This document shows, piece by piece, positions 22,968 to 33,895 of a stretch of 64,000 bases of DNA. The notes below the pieces were generated by a model. It had not been told where the DNA came from and made no database searches. It saw only the letters and a list, made by a program, of their open reading frames with translations. Source of the stretch: Ypsolopha sequella (Eukaryota > Arthropoda > Insecta > Lepidoptera > Ypsolophidae); NCBI GenBank assembly GCA_934047225.1, contig OW203985.1:2993501-3057500 (forward strand). The letters run 5' to 3'. The position numbers and the translations under genes are program-made. How positions within the stretch are numbered: the stretch's first letter is position 1; every line of letters starts with the position of its first letter.

Positions 22968-24376
22968 CAGCTAATGAACGCAGGGACGCTCTGTTGCACT
23001 GGGTCCGCTCTGTTCAGCACAATGAGTTTGCTGAAGACATTAATCGTATCCAGACTGATAAAGTTTGTCCCGTTCGGCTCCAGCACCTCTCGCCCTTCAT
23101 AAAGGACGGCCTCTTGAGAGTCGGTGGTCGTCTCTCTCACGCGTCAATTAGGTATGACGCTCAACACCCACTCATTCTACCCAGCTCAAGTCCGCTCGTA
23201 GATCTCATTATAGACCACTATCAGAAAATACACTGCCACCCTGGAGCTGACACATTACACGCCATATTACGCCAGCAGTACTGGATTCTGTCCGCTCGTC
23301 GTATTATTAGACACCGCGTGTTTAAATGTATTAGATGTTTCCGGTGCCGCGCTCAGCCTAAGGCTCCGCTCATGGCTGATCTCCCAGTAGACAGAGTTAC
23401 TCCTCAGCCAGTTTTTAGTCACGTCACGACGGACTTTGCTGGCCACTTCTTCGTTAAATCCAGCACGTTGCGGAACGCGAAACTCATAAAGGCGTATTTT
23501 TGTATTTTCGTTTGCCTCGCAATAAAGGCGGTTCATTTGGAACCAGTCTCTGCACTCACAACGGAAGCGTTCTTTGCGGCATTGCAACGTTTTATCTCAC
23601 GTCGCGGTACTCCAGTTCTCATTCGCTCAGACTGCGGCACAAACGATGTAGGTGCTAGAAATCAGCTCATTGAAGTTCAGAACTTCCTCAGGTCAAACAA
23701 TGATGCAATCACTCACAAGCTCGCGAATCAGCACATAACTTGGTTACTGAACCCGCCTAAAGGGCCTTTGTTCGGCGCTCTGCACGAAATAAACGTAAAA
23801 TCCACCAAGCAACTACTTTATCGCGTGATAGGTGAACAGCACCTCACTTTTGAGGAATTTTCTACTCTTTTGGCTCGAATTGAGGCTGTACTCAACTCAA
23901 GACCCCTCTGCCCAATTTCATCCGACCCTACGGACTTTGAACCTCTCACGGCCGGACATTTCATTATTGGTCGTCCGCTCACCGCTCTACCTGAGCAGTC
24001 TTTTGACGACAGACCCATATCTGCTCTTAAACGGTTTCAACTCATTCAAGCGCTCTCTCAGCGCTTTTGGACTCTCTGGTCCAGATCCTACCTCCATACC
24101 CTGCAAACCCGCTCCAAATGGCTCTCCCCTTCTTCCCCTCCTCAAGTGGGTGAACTGGTCCTCATCAAAGAGGATGACTTGCCTCCGCTCCAATGGAAGT
24201 TGGGGAGAATTCTCCGCACGATACCTGGCAAGGATGGAGTGATCCGAGTTGTGGATCTGGACACAGCCCATGGAAATCTGCGACGACCTGTGTTCAAGAT
24301 AGCCAGGCTGCCATTGGATTCAGCTCAAGAGGAGTCGCAGCCCCGGCCCCCCCAGGATGTTCACGCTACAACGTGA
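22931..24376 (+). pseudogene. pol: Integrase segment of pol, element 1
   Basis: A 481-residue open frame without its own ATG at the start, in practice the downstream part of the broken polyprotein. The HHCC zinc domain has HCHPGADTLH (His 101 and 103 of this frame) and CIRC. The DDE core follows, with Asp168 (TTDFAGHF), Asp234 (RSDCGTN) and Glu286 (LHEINVK). SDCGTN replaces the more usual SDNGTN. After NSRPLCPISSDP comes the conserved C-terminal region (SRSYLHTLQTRSKW...LPPLQWKLGRI). The stop lies 19 bases inside the 3' LTR. It is the only near-complete integrase frame in the window. Confidence 0.88.
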
Positions 24377-24772
24377 CGAATCCGCGCGCATGCGCGGATG
24401 GCTAGTCTCCCCCCGCGCGCCGGCTCGAGGCGCGCGCGCGGGCGCTGGCACTCACTCTGTTCCGCCGCAAACGTCGATCATATCAGACGTGTGTACACAA
24501 TCGCGCCGCCAGCCCAAACAATATCGCGTATCCTGTGTTCCTAACAGTGTTGTGTTCATACCAGTGCTGTGTTTATTACTCCACATTACACCAAGACATT
24601 CTGCACATTCCTGACCAAAACGCCAGCTCCATCAGCCCAACAAGAAGGCTCAGCCCGTCAGCGCATTCGTCGGCTCGCCCACAACATTCAGAACAGGTCA
24701 GTGCACCCACAATTCTCCAGTGTCAATCCTTAAATCCCATCAACTCTGCATTCCTGTAACCCCGCGGTTACA
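24358..24772 (+). repeat. 3' LTR of BEL element 1
   Basis: A 415-bp copy of the LTR at 17694, ending GGTTACA and followed by the duplication ATATA. The base run just before it is C-rich (CGGCCCCCCCAGGA) and not an obvious polypurine tract. Confidence 0.9.
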
Positions 24773-24773
24773 A

Positions 24774-24785
24774 TATATATAAAAG
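24774..24785 (+). promoter_or_regulatory. TATA-like motif abutting BEL element 1
   Basis: TATATATAAAAG lies directly after the LTR and overlaps the duplicated ATATA. GC-rich DNA follows (GACGCAGCCGCTAGCGAG), unlike the surrounding AT-rich DNA. It may be a core promoter of an unknown gene or of an older LTR interrupted by the insertion. No start site is proven. Confidence 0.25.
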
Positions 24786-25239
24786 ACGCAGCCGCTAGCG
24801 AGTATCGAGGCCTAAGTTCATGGTAGCCCAGGCTCCGTAGCACAGTGTTTAATCGCGCGCGACGCGGCTTAGTTGAATCACAATTCAGTTTAATTTTGCA
24901 AAAAGATCGTGTCATGTCACGCTCATCGCACTTGTGTCGCATCATAACTAAGTCGCATCACGCGCGTTTAAACACTATGCTACGAGTTCTGGTAGTCCTG
25001 TTCAAATGGTAGCATCGCTTATCGCCTACTGTGCCAAGAAGTAACCGCTTGCGGAGCGCTGCTGAATAATGGATGAGCCTGCTAACCAGTCGCGAATAAT
25101 TCATTTAAGTGCGGACACGACGCGGATCACGGCGATATTTGGGAAATGTTCGCTGGTTCTTTTATTGGTTGGTTTTTAGGCCTCAGTTGAACGAAGCGTA
25201 AGTGTAAGTGAAATCACAGTTGACACTCGGTGTACCCAC
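24786..25239 (+). other. GC-richer segment, possible 5' exon
   Basis: Higher GC than its surroundings. An ATG at 25069 opens 36 codons (MDEPANQSRIIHLSADTTRI...) to a stop at 25177-25179. No homology is recognised, so this is weak. It could equally be part of an old repeat. The region from 25180 leads into a SINE. Confidence 0.2.
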
Positions 25240-25465
25240 GTTTTGCCGACGATTATTACGTCGCAACGTGATGAGTGGTGAGCTCTATCGCCGTACTTCG
25301 GGCGCAAATACACATGTTTTTCTTTACCGGTCAGCAAGTGCTTAGTATGTGGTAAGTGTGTACTATGCACATAAATTCTGAAAAACTCATTGGTGGATGC
25401 CCGACCGAAGATCGAATCTGGATCTCAAGATTGAGAGGCGTTCTACCACTGAGCTACCGCCGAAA
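25240..25465 (-). mobile_element. tRNA-derived SINE, minus strand
   Basis: On the minus strand the head reads GGCGGTAGCTCAGTGGTAGA (A box), with a degenerate B box GATTCGATC about 40 nt further on. The body has GGCGATAGAGCTCACCACTC. It is the same family as 10194 and 60240. A further trace of the body end (CGTCACACCGTATATCCCC) is at 25560-25600. The tRNA-like part lacks a paired acceptor stem. Confidence 0.75.
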
Positions 25466-25634
25466 GAAAATTCTGCAAGAGCTTTAAAATTAATAAAAGA
25501 AAGAATACAGAAATATTAAGTTACAGGTCTGAAATATAGACGTTTAAACGTAAAATTTATCGTCACACCGTATATCCCCAAGAAGATGTCAAAGCTGTTT
25601 AAAGTGTCAACCACAGAGTAAAGATATGTCTAGT

Positions 25635-27081
25635 CTAATGGTGTCCACACTCGTACACTAATAGTGCTCACTCACACTCGTACACTAATGGTGCTCACAC
25701 TCGTACACTAATGGTGCTCACACTCGTACACTAATGGTGCTCACACTCGTACACTAATGGTGCTCACACTCGTACACTAATGGTGCTCACACTCGTACAC
25801 TAATGGTGCTCACACTCGTACTCTAATGGTGCTCACACTCGTACACTAATGGTGCTCATACTCGTACACTAATGGTGCTCACACTCGTACACTAATGGTG
25901 CTCACACTCGTACACTAATGGTGCTCACACTCGTACACTAATGGTGCTCACACTCGTACACTAATAGTGCTCACACTCGTACACTAATGGTGTCCACACT
26001 CGTACACTAATGGTGCTCACACTCGTACTCTAATGGTGCTCACACTCGTACACTAATAGTGCTCATACTCGTACACTAATGGTGCTCACACTCGTACACT
26101 AATGGTGTCCACACTCGTACACTAATGGTGCTCACACTCGTACTCTAATGGTGCTCACACTCGTACACTAATAGTGCTCATACTCGTACACTAATGGTGC
26201 TCACACTCGTACACTAATGGTGCTCACACTCGTACACTAATGGTGCTCACACTCGTACACTAATAGTGCTCACACTCGTACACTAATGGTGTCCACACTC
26301 GTACACTAATGGTGCTCACACTCGTACTCTAATGGTGCTCACACTCGTACACTAATGGTGTCCACACTCGTACACTAATAGTGCTCACACTCGTACACTA
26401 ATGGTGCTCACACTCGTACTCTAATGGTGCTCACACTCGTACACTAATGGTGTCCACACTCGTACACTAATGGTGCTCACACTCGTACACTAATGGTGCT
26501 CACACTCGTACACTAATAGTGCTCACACTCGTACACTAACGGTGCTCACACTCGTACACTAATGGTGCTCACACTCGTACACTAATGGTGTCCACACTCG
26601 TACACTAATGGTGCTCACACTCGTACACTAATAGTGCTCACACTCGTACACTAACGGTGCTCACACTCGTACACTAATGGTGCTCACACTCGTACACTAA
26701 CGGTGCTCACACTCGTACACTAATGGTGTCCACACTCGTACACTAATGGTGCTCACACTCGTACACTAATAGTGCTCACACTCGTACACTAACGGTGCTC
26801 ACACTCGTACACTAATGGTGCTCACACTCGTACACTAACGGTGCTCACACTCGTACACTAATGGTGCTCACACTCGTACACTAACGGTGCTCACACTCGT
26901 ACACTAACGGTGCTCACACTCGTACACTAATGGTGCTCACACTCGTACACTAACGGTGCTCACACTCGTACACTAATGGTGCTCACACTCGTACACTAAT
27001 AGTGCTCACACTCGTACACTAATGGTGCTCACACTCGTACACTAATAGTGCTCACACTCGTACACTAATGGTGCTCACACT
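25635..27081. repeat. 23-bp minisatellite, about 63 copies
   Basis: The monomer is GCTCACACTCGTACACTAATGGT (23 bp). Variants are GTCCACACTCG, TACTCTAATG, AATAGTG and AACGGTG, plus one 4-base insertion near 25672. GTGTCC variants occur at 25991, 26106, 26290, 26359, 26451, 26589 and 26727. All spacings are multiples of 23, with two consecutive 138-bp intervals, so there is higher-order structure. No long frame runs through it. The AACGGTG variant is confined to the right half. Confidence 0.95.
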
Positions 27082-27870
27082 ACAAGTGCTCGTAGCCAAG
27101 CTCGGAATTTTTTTTATAATGTAAATACAAAATATGTGAACAAACTATAAACTTTCTATTGATATGGCACCCATTAAAAAAGGTTACTTTAACGCATAGG
27201 CACTGAACAAAAAGAACAATAGTAAAACAATATAACATAGACAAGACATATACTCGTGTATATCCCAATAGTGCTAAATTTTTTTTTTTTTTAAATAACC
27301 CACTAGAGATTTTGTAGTTACGGAAACGTATGATAACAAAGTGTTTGCTAATTTCACTATAAATAACTAAAGTTAAGCACAAAAGTAGTTAATTTTTCCC
27401 GACACGTTTTTTAAATGTAAAATTTTATTTGTGGGATATATATATATAACTTACCGCCTCTAAAGGCATGCAGGTTTGTCCTAAAGTCACAGGGTGTTGA
27501 CTTTCAAGTATTGCAGGTAATACCAAAATCTCTTCATCCAATTATCTTCCAACATCGACTTTCAAACTTCGTTTGAAAGTTGTTCTGGCTCTCATAAGTT
27601 AGGTATAAAATTACATGATTCTCAAAGAGGAGAGAAATGGCTTCAGAAAGATAAAACTGTGAGCAAACAGTTTATCTCAAGCGACAGACTAAGAGTAGCT
27701 CTGTAGCTAGTTTTATTAGATTTAAGCCACGGTTCGTTACACTGACGTACACATAGACGCAGTAAAAGGCGAGCAAATAAACTCCTACTATGACATGGAT
27801 CAATGCTATGGGATTATGCTGCGCCCGTGCCGTGCAATCCCTTGCAGCGCAGAATCACTGTGTTATTATG
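27082..27870. other. No gene recognised
   Basis: AT-rich DNA with a poly-T run near 27280 and an AT microsatellite near 27440. No gene is recognised. Confidence 0.45.
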
Positions 27871-27912
27871 TAATACTAGCTTTTGCCCGCGGCTTCGCCC
27901 GCGTTAATTTAG
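27871..27912 (-). mobile_element. Helitron-like 3' terminus, minus strand
   Basis: On the minus strand, CGCGGGCGAAGCCGCGGGCA then AAAGCTAGTATTA: a GC hairpin-prone end followed by CTAG and T. This fits a Helitron 3' end inserted between A and T. A diverged plus-strand copy is at 12296-12491. The rest of the element upstream was not delimited. Confidence 0.5.
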
Positions 27913-28665
27913 TTTTTGTGTAGTACTTTTTATAGAACGTATTAAATCTGGTTTGGAGTGTTTTTGGTGCAATTTTTTAAGTGCCGTCGTTTTTATTTAA
28001 AACTGCTTAAAAGCATGCCTAAAATATTAATATTACGAAATAGGAATGCAAGCACGTCCAATAAGTTTGTGGTGTTTGTGGTGGACTGACACCTAATAAT
28101 AAATAGCAGGACCCAAAAAAACTTTATTTTTTAACAAGTGAAGAGCATTGTACATTATTACAGTTACATAGCTATGACTGAAAAAACGTCCTTTAACCTC
28201 GACACCCAATTTAATCTCAATAACTTGTGCCGACAAGCCGACAACCCTGCAATGCTTTGTACTGAACTTGGCCCCTTTTTCACATTTATGTTTTTAGTGG
28301 GATATCATTGATTTTTTAGAGTTGTATTTCAATACTTATACATATTTTAATAGCATTTTGTCCTCGATTTCACGCATGCGAATGTAATAAGACTTGTACA
28401 ATGAGATTAGTTATTATTGTCCTTAACACCTACGATCTATTAAACTTTATATATCCAAGGGTCTTATTAGGTTGGTCAAAAATAAGTTCTAGATTAGTTA
28501 AATAATTTTCTGAATTTGTCATTTGTACACGCTCAATGACCTACCATTATGGCAAAGGAGAATGTTCTTTTTTGTATGGAAAGTGGTATATGAACCAACA
28601 GATATAATATTGTGGTTTTAACATTAGGTAACCCCAACTATACCTCTGTGCGAAAGGGCATCAAA
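27913..28665. other. No gene recognised
   Basis: Possibly contains the body of the Helitron-like element. Near 28110 AAAAAAACTTTATTTTTTAA suggests a minus-strand polyadenylated 3' end. No coding motif is seen. Confidence 0.35.
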
Positions 28666-28951
28666 ATCTGACCCGACAGTTTTTTCGGTACTTTTCGGAC
28701 AGAAAGAGGTGGCGTCAGCGTCTTCAAAGACACGACGTGTAGTTTACCAACGCTAGTATAACAGGCCACTTATTTATAGTTCTTAGTTCGGCCTCATTGC
28801 AGTCAAAAATTTAATAAATGTAGCTCATTGCAAAATCGGAGTTCTTATAAGTTCCTTACTTTATTGTAACATTATTGTAATAAACATACTTAATTAATAA
28901 AATAATACCAATATATTTGACTTGAAATATTTTAAAACTGTCGGGTCAGAT
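28666..28951. mobile_element. 286-bp MITE with 18-bp perfect terminal repeats
   Basis: The left end ATCTGACCCGACAGTTTT (28666-28683) is the exact complement of the right end AAAACTGTCGGGTCAGAT (28934-28951). The interior is non-coding. No clean target duplication could be assigned. Confidence 0.75.
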
Positions 28952-29133
28952 CATAACAAAAAAATACCGTCTAAATGTGTACTTCCTAAAAAAAATTACT
29001 CCATATCTGTTGGTCTGTAGACCACTTTCACCCAGTCTCCTTTCAAGCTACTTAGTATATCGTCAGCAGATTAATAATGGAACTATGAATTTATCTGTAA
29101 GAAATTTCAACTTGTATATTTTACGAGTAACAC

Positions 29134-29559
29134 TTAAGGTGATATACCGTGCTAGCAAAGGTCCCCGTTACTCCAGGCAGAAAGACCCGCAGTGCGAAAG
29201 GGACGGAATCGGGGAAAATTGTCAAAAAGTCGGTTTTAAATTAATGCAAAATTAACTAAAACAGCTACAAAAAATTCCATAACCAGTAATTTAGGTGTAG
29301 TTAAAACCCATCTAAATAAATATTTTTCAAGTCTGTATGCTATGCTAATTTGTCAGAATATCAAAAAAGTGTAAATTTAGACCTGATTTCAATAATTATT
29401 TCTATCGAATGAAATTTCTCCTATCGCGTTTCTGATATACCAAAATCTAGTAAAAAGTCCCAAAGTTGTTGTACTAATTTATTTTACTTGGAAATTCATT
29501 AAAAAAGCAGATAAATAACTTCAAAAAGTGTCAATTTTCACGGTATAGCCCCTTAATTG
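29134..29559. mobile_element. MITE-like element, about 426 bp
   Basis: CTTAAGGTGATATACCGTGC at the left and TTCACGGTATAGCCCCTTAA at the right form an imperfect inverted terminal repeat of about 20 bp. The interior is AT-rich with no frame of note. Boundaries are approximate. Confidence 0.5.
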
Positions 29560-29700
29560 CATTTTTGGAGTCTATAAGTAAGCCAGTTAAAATTTTCACA
29601 GAATATGTTTTACTATGGCCTCTATCACGGTCAATAATACAATTAAAAAAATTGAAACCCAAATGAAAACCTCGAAAAAGTAAAATTTTTAACGTTATCA
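29560..29700 (+). repeat. Dispersed repeat shared with 47565-47670
   Basis: ATATGTTTTACTATGGCCTC...TATCACGG...AAACCTCGAAAAAGTAAAAT recurs, diverged, at 47565-47670 beside the 28-bp minisatellite. Class unknown. Confidence 0.5.
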
Positions 29701-30185
29701 TGTCATCCCTTATACGCGAAAGAAGACGACAAAAAATATGAAAATAATCATGTTGGTGTATAGGTGTACGTAAAGATTACAGGAATATTAATTAGGCGCA
29801 ACTGGTTAAGTGCCTTGTTTTTGTCGCTTCAATGTTGCTACGGCATCTATATTGTTGTTATTTACCATAATGTTTTTAGGGTTCCGTACCCTTATTGTGT
29901 GGTGGGACAGAACTATTTGTGTGCGAGTCTGACTTGCATTTGCCCTTTTAGTTATCTAAAATCATATGTATGCTGAAGTTTCTTCATTTTGCGTACCAAA
30001 CAATTTTTGTATGGAAGATATCTTTTTCATTTAAAGTAAGCCGTAATTAAAGTCACGGTCAAAGCGTCGATAAGGGGGCACGAATGGGCTAATTACTGTT
30101 AACAAACTGTTAAATAAATTACATCAATTCGTTCAACGGACCCTTTTATTTAACGCCGTGAATTAGGGAAATGATTATCAGGAAT

Positions 30186-30428
30186 TCACAGGATATTTGG
30201 GTAGCATTCGATTTTTTCATTTTTAAGTAATTTTTTTCTTAGAAAGTGAGATAAGAGCTTGTGGGAATAGTTGTACGTTACGTATTGTTGTGTTGTTGAA
30301 CTTTCGCTGTTGAAATCTTTTGCAGAACAGTACTCTTGTTCGTATTGTATTGAATTTTGTCGAAGTCGGTGGTCACCAGTTATGGGACGGTTAATGGCGT
30401 CTCCACACAAATAACAAACTCCACTCAT
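30186..30428 (-). other. Weak candidate coding frame, CYLCGD start
   Basis: On the minus strand an 80-residue frame opens at an ATG (30428) with MSGVCYLCGDAINRPITGDH. The single CxxC could begin a zinc-binding domain, but no second metal pair is seen, and the C-terminal half (KKLLKNEKIECYPNIL) is low-complexity. It might be a first exon ending near the codons for YCSAK, or chance. No neighbouring exon was found. Confidence 0.2.
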
Positions 30429-30429
30429 T

Positions 30430-31277
30430 TTACTTTAGTATATATTATAATGAATGAAAGACGAAATAACAGGTCATTACTAAATACAATTTTCGATTTT
30501 TGTTTGGCAAATGCAGCCGATGTCGACTATTCGGTCTCGTGTTTTGTTCGAGTCAGTAAAAGGTTAAAAGTGTAAAACAAAAGTATTTGGTTCAAAATTG
30601 TAAAACTAGATGGTGCTGACGTAATCTACATCGCGATATCGTTTTTTTGGTAAGGAGCAAAGTGTGTTTTAGTATACCGTACCGTAAGCGGTGTTCCCTA
30701 CACGTTTGTTAGACCAACGACAGCTCTCCAAGCCCTTTTTGAAAAACCAATAAAATAATCTATAGATTACACAAATCTAAAAAGTTGAGAGCAAAGGTCG
30801 TATAGTATTGTCTGATAAAGAAATAGTGGGACGCCACACCCTAATTGGTTTTGAGAGTTGCAATTCAGAACTTGTACGTCACTTCCGTGATCGACTTCAG
30901 GGAAGAATTCCGCAGATTAAGGCATTTTCGTATTAAGTACTTGACAATAAGAGTATTTTGACAGAGTACTTCTTTCGTGAAAATAAATTTATGCCCTACA
31001 AAAAGGCTGCAGATGTCCGTAGTCATTCACTGCACGGCGAGTTGGTGCCGCCGCAAAAGCACTCGACTTGCAACTTCATGCTCGGCAAACTCGAAGAGGA
31101 GTGCAGTTTAAAAAGTGTTTTGCAAAAGATACTGGTCCAAAACGGTAATAACCTTTTACCCCACCCCCCCCCCAAAAAAAAAAAGAGGTCAGCCAAAGAT
31201 CACAAAGAAAAAAAGGAGGCGAGAGACTTAACATACACCATTGTAAACTGAGCCTAGTTAAACAAAACGTCTACCAA
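30430..31277. other. No gene recognised upstream of LINE 3' end
   Basis: Several short frames, including a 97-residue one at 30958-31251, have no recognised motif. A homopolymer pair (C10 then A11) lies near 31165. The final 50 bases may already belong to the LINE. Confidence 0.35.
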
Positions 31278-31748
31278 ATGGCAGTCAGAGTATTTAATGC
31301 TTTACCGGACGATTTTAAAGATTTACCACTGAACCAATTCAAGAGCAAACTTCACATGTGGCTCGTCGACAAATGTTTTTACTCGATGGATGAGTTTTTT
31401 AATGATAATAATAATTTTTAACGTTAGTTTATATAGATTGACATTCGTATTCTTTTTAAATTGACGATTCACATAATTTAACATTATAGATTGACATTTG
31501 TATTCTTTTTAAATTGACGATTCACATAAGTTTACATTATAAATTGAGTTATTTTATATATTTATTTGTAATTCAGGTTTTAAGGTTTAAGGTCAATTGT
31601 TTCTTTGTTTGTGTTTATTTAGATAAATATTTATACGCCAAATTTAGCAGATTTTTGAGGAATGACATATTTAAGCATATTGTAACACCTAATTTTTAAG
31701 GACCAAAAGTCAAACAAATAAAGTTTTCTATTCTATTCTATTCTATTC
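31278..31748 (+). pseudogene. LINE reverse transcriptase C-terminus with (ATTCT)n tail
   Basis: The frame 31278-31421 encodes 47 residues, MAVRVFNALPDDFKDLPLNQ then FKSKLHMWLVDKCFYSMDEFF. This is the familiar end of Jockey/CR1-like non-LTR reverse transcriptases (FNxLPxxxxxLPxxxFKxxLxxxL). The 3' UTR has an internal direct repeat (ACATTCGTATTCTTTTTAAA and ACATTTGTATTCTTTTTAAA) and ends AATAAAGTTTTCTATTCTATTC. 5'-truncated and non-functional. Confidence 0.75.
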
Positions 31749-31837
31749 CTCAAAGCTTGTGGCTGGATTCTAAGTAAATTCTTGCACCCGCTTTTCACTG
31801 ACAATGTTAACGTCTAAACGCTCAAAACAAAATGCCC

Positions 31838-31990
31838 AAACGTGATAGGTGGTGAACCCTATCGCCGTACTTCAACAAACAGTTAGACGTATGCCTTCCG
31901 AAGCACGCATATCGAACACAAATGAATCATCGCGAGGGATTTGAACCTGTGAGTTAGAATAGGCCACAACTACACGGCCACAGAGGCAGT
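31838..31990 (-). mobile_element. tRNA-derived SINE, second head type
   Basis: On the minus strand CTGTGGCCGTGTAGTTGTGG and GGTTCAAATCCC give A-like and B boxes. The body contains GGCGATAGGGTTCACCACC, shared with the SINEs at 10194 and 25240, so a different tRNA-like head is joined to a related body. Confidence 0.65.
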
Positions 31991-32616
31991 CAACTCGGAC
32001 GTTCTAACCTTAAATAATTAATAGATCGTTGTAAGCTGTGTTTACGTATTTTCAACTCAAACTTTAGCTAAGGAATGCAAGAAAACTTAGATGTACTTTT
32101 ACAGTTTTCAGCAATGGAACCCAATTACCAATTAGTACATCCCAAAGATGCTTGCAAACAAATGATCACTATATTTATGTGGTGACCACTTTAACAGAGA
32201 TCATGCAAGGTCATATCCGAGACTAAACTTTTTGTTTGAAAGTTGATTTTATCATTCCTAAGAAGAATGTAAAATGCTAGTACTGAAAATTGAGTTTCCT
32301 TCAAATTTTCTATAGAAAACGGTAATTTCATATGCAAAAACATATTATTAAAAAAATAACAATGCTTTCCCAAAGCTGAACATGATGGCAAAAGGTACCA
32401 CGAGGCAAGAAGTATCCGCTTAAATAATATACGGTCGTACCTCCGACATAACCTGCTGCTTTTTTTTAGTTGGAGCAGTAAATATATTATATTGAGAACT
32501 TAATAATAAATAAATAAGCATTGGATCTCATCAAATACTATTTAATTCTAGCAAGAAACTTAGCTTTACACCTAAAATCTTAGGTTTACATTAAGATAAA
32601 AATTTTAATAATAATA

Positions 32617-33465
32617 AAACCGGTCAAGTGTGGATCGGACCCTCGCACAAAGGGTTCCGTATTAAAGCAACATCAAGGCAAAGAAAAACAAGGCGCTAAA
32701 ATGGTAGCGCCTAACAAACAATTGGGCACCCCTGAGTACGGAGTACGGAATTATATTTTTAAATTTTAATTATACTTACTTGTTACGGTATGTACAATTC
32801 ACCTGACCAAGTTTGAAACGTGTATCTACATTTTACCGTATTTAAGAGCTGAGAAAAATAATGTTAAAAATGTTACCATTTCGAGGTCTTTTGTATTGGC
32901 TTTTATATTTTTTTCAATGCATGTGCTCGTAAAGGCTCACTTTTTATGCATCAAAACCGAACAGAAAGTCGATTATTTTGCCCTAGGGCTTTATTATTAT
33001 TATTTTTTTAATTTGTTTGCAATGGTTGGCTAACCTGCAGCCTTTCCTGTGTACCATAGATGTTATACTTTTTTTTCCACTGTTAAACGGCTCTGGATAC
33101 AATCCTTTTGAGCCAATCATAATTTAAAGTTCACAAGATTATATTTGTTTTCATTTCCTCACACTATGCATTGAAAAACGTAGTATTATACACGGGCGTA
33201 AAAGCAATAAATTACTCGGTTACGTTTAAAACACTCGCTACGCTCGTGTTTTAAATCGTCCTCGTAATTTATTCCTTTTGGCCCTTGTAGCATAAACTAC
33301 TATAATTTCCGTGATCGAGGCCATGGTAACACGTATTTAGTGAAAATTTCAACTGACTACCTATAACCAGTAAAACTGTAGACCCCTGTGACAGGCAGAC
33401 CAACGGCGGAGGCTTAGTAATAGGGTCCTGTTTGGCATCCTTCGGGTACGGTACACTAAAAACAG
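32617..33465 (+). mobile_element. Interspersed repeat (GGTTCCGTA family) with nested insertion
   Basis: The left end, AAACCGGTCAAGTGTGGATC and GGGTTCCGTATT, and the right end, GAGGCTTAGTAATAGGGTCC and GGGTACGGTACACTAAAAAC, match the family copies at 57906-58193 and 61971-62559. GGTTCCGTA near one end is the complement of TACGGAACC near the other, giving inverted termini. The palindromic repeat 32911-33303 sits inside, so it inserted later. Confidence 0.65.
32911..33303. mobile_element. Palindrome-containing repeat family, copy C (inverted)
   Basis: Runs TTTTCAATGCATGTGCTCGT...ATGCATTGAAAAACGTAGTA and then the palindromic module to CTTGTAGCATAAACTACTA. It is an inverted version of copies A and B, nested in the GGTTCCGTA-family repeat. 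Confidence 0.8.
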
Positions 33466-33895
33466 AACCTAGCGTTTACTTGACATGAATGGCTTTAAAT
33501 TGTTTCTTATCGCTACTTAGCGTGGTTCAAACAATGACCTATGCAGTCATAAGTAAACCTCGCCTCCCGCTTTTGTATTAGTGACAGGGCCTCGAGGGGA
33601 ATAATAGTCGGGTGTTATAGGTCTTTCATGTCTTGTCGGATTGTATCTCAAATGTTGCCCAAATCACTGGAGATTTAATATTGAAGTGCCAAGGGTCACT
33701 TTCTGGACACTCTGTACACAAGTGATACCTATTATGTTATGGCGGTTGGACAAAATTTTATAAATGAAATCGCGTTCCTAAATGGATTAAATAAATAATA
33801 CAGAATCGTATGAGGCTTTTCACAGATTATCCTGGATTTTTGATTTCTTCATTACTTTTTATTTCATGCCCGTCTGCGTCATTTTAATGAAACAT
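33466..33895. other. No gene recognised
   Basis: GGACACTCTGTACACAAG near 33713 resembles GGGACACTCTGTATACAAT near 7327, suggesting an old repeat edge. Nothing else is recognised. Confidence 0.35.

Larger units (their letters stand above)
17694..24772 (+). mobile_element. BEL/Pao LTR retrotransposon, element 1
   Basis: A 7.08-kb element with two 415-bp LTRs at a constant offset of 6664 bp. It is flanked by the duplication ATATA (17689-17693 and 24773-24777). Order: LTR, about 1.2 kb leader, gag, aspartic protease, reverse transcriptase, RNase H, integrase, LTR. This gene order, with integrase last and the Pao-type protease fused to RT, is typical of BEL/Pao. Only two LTR differences were noticed (18063/24727 and the last base), so insertion is recent. 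The coding region is nevertheless frameshifted several times and gag has lost its zinc knuckles, so this copy cannot make a full polyprotein. Confidence 0.93.

Noticed and set aside
30958..31251. 97-residue plus-strand frame upstream of the LINE 3' end
   Set aside because: It crosses poly-C and poly-A runs and has no motif. It is not in frame with the recognisable LINE C-terminus.
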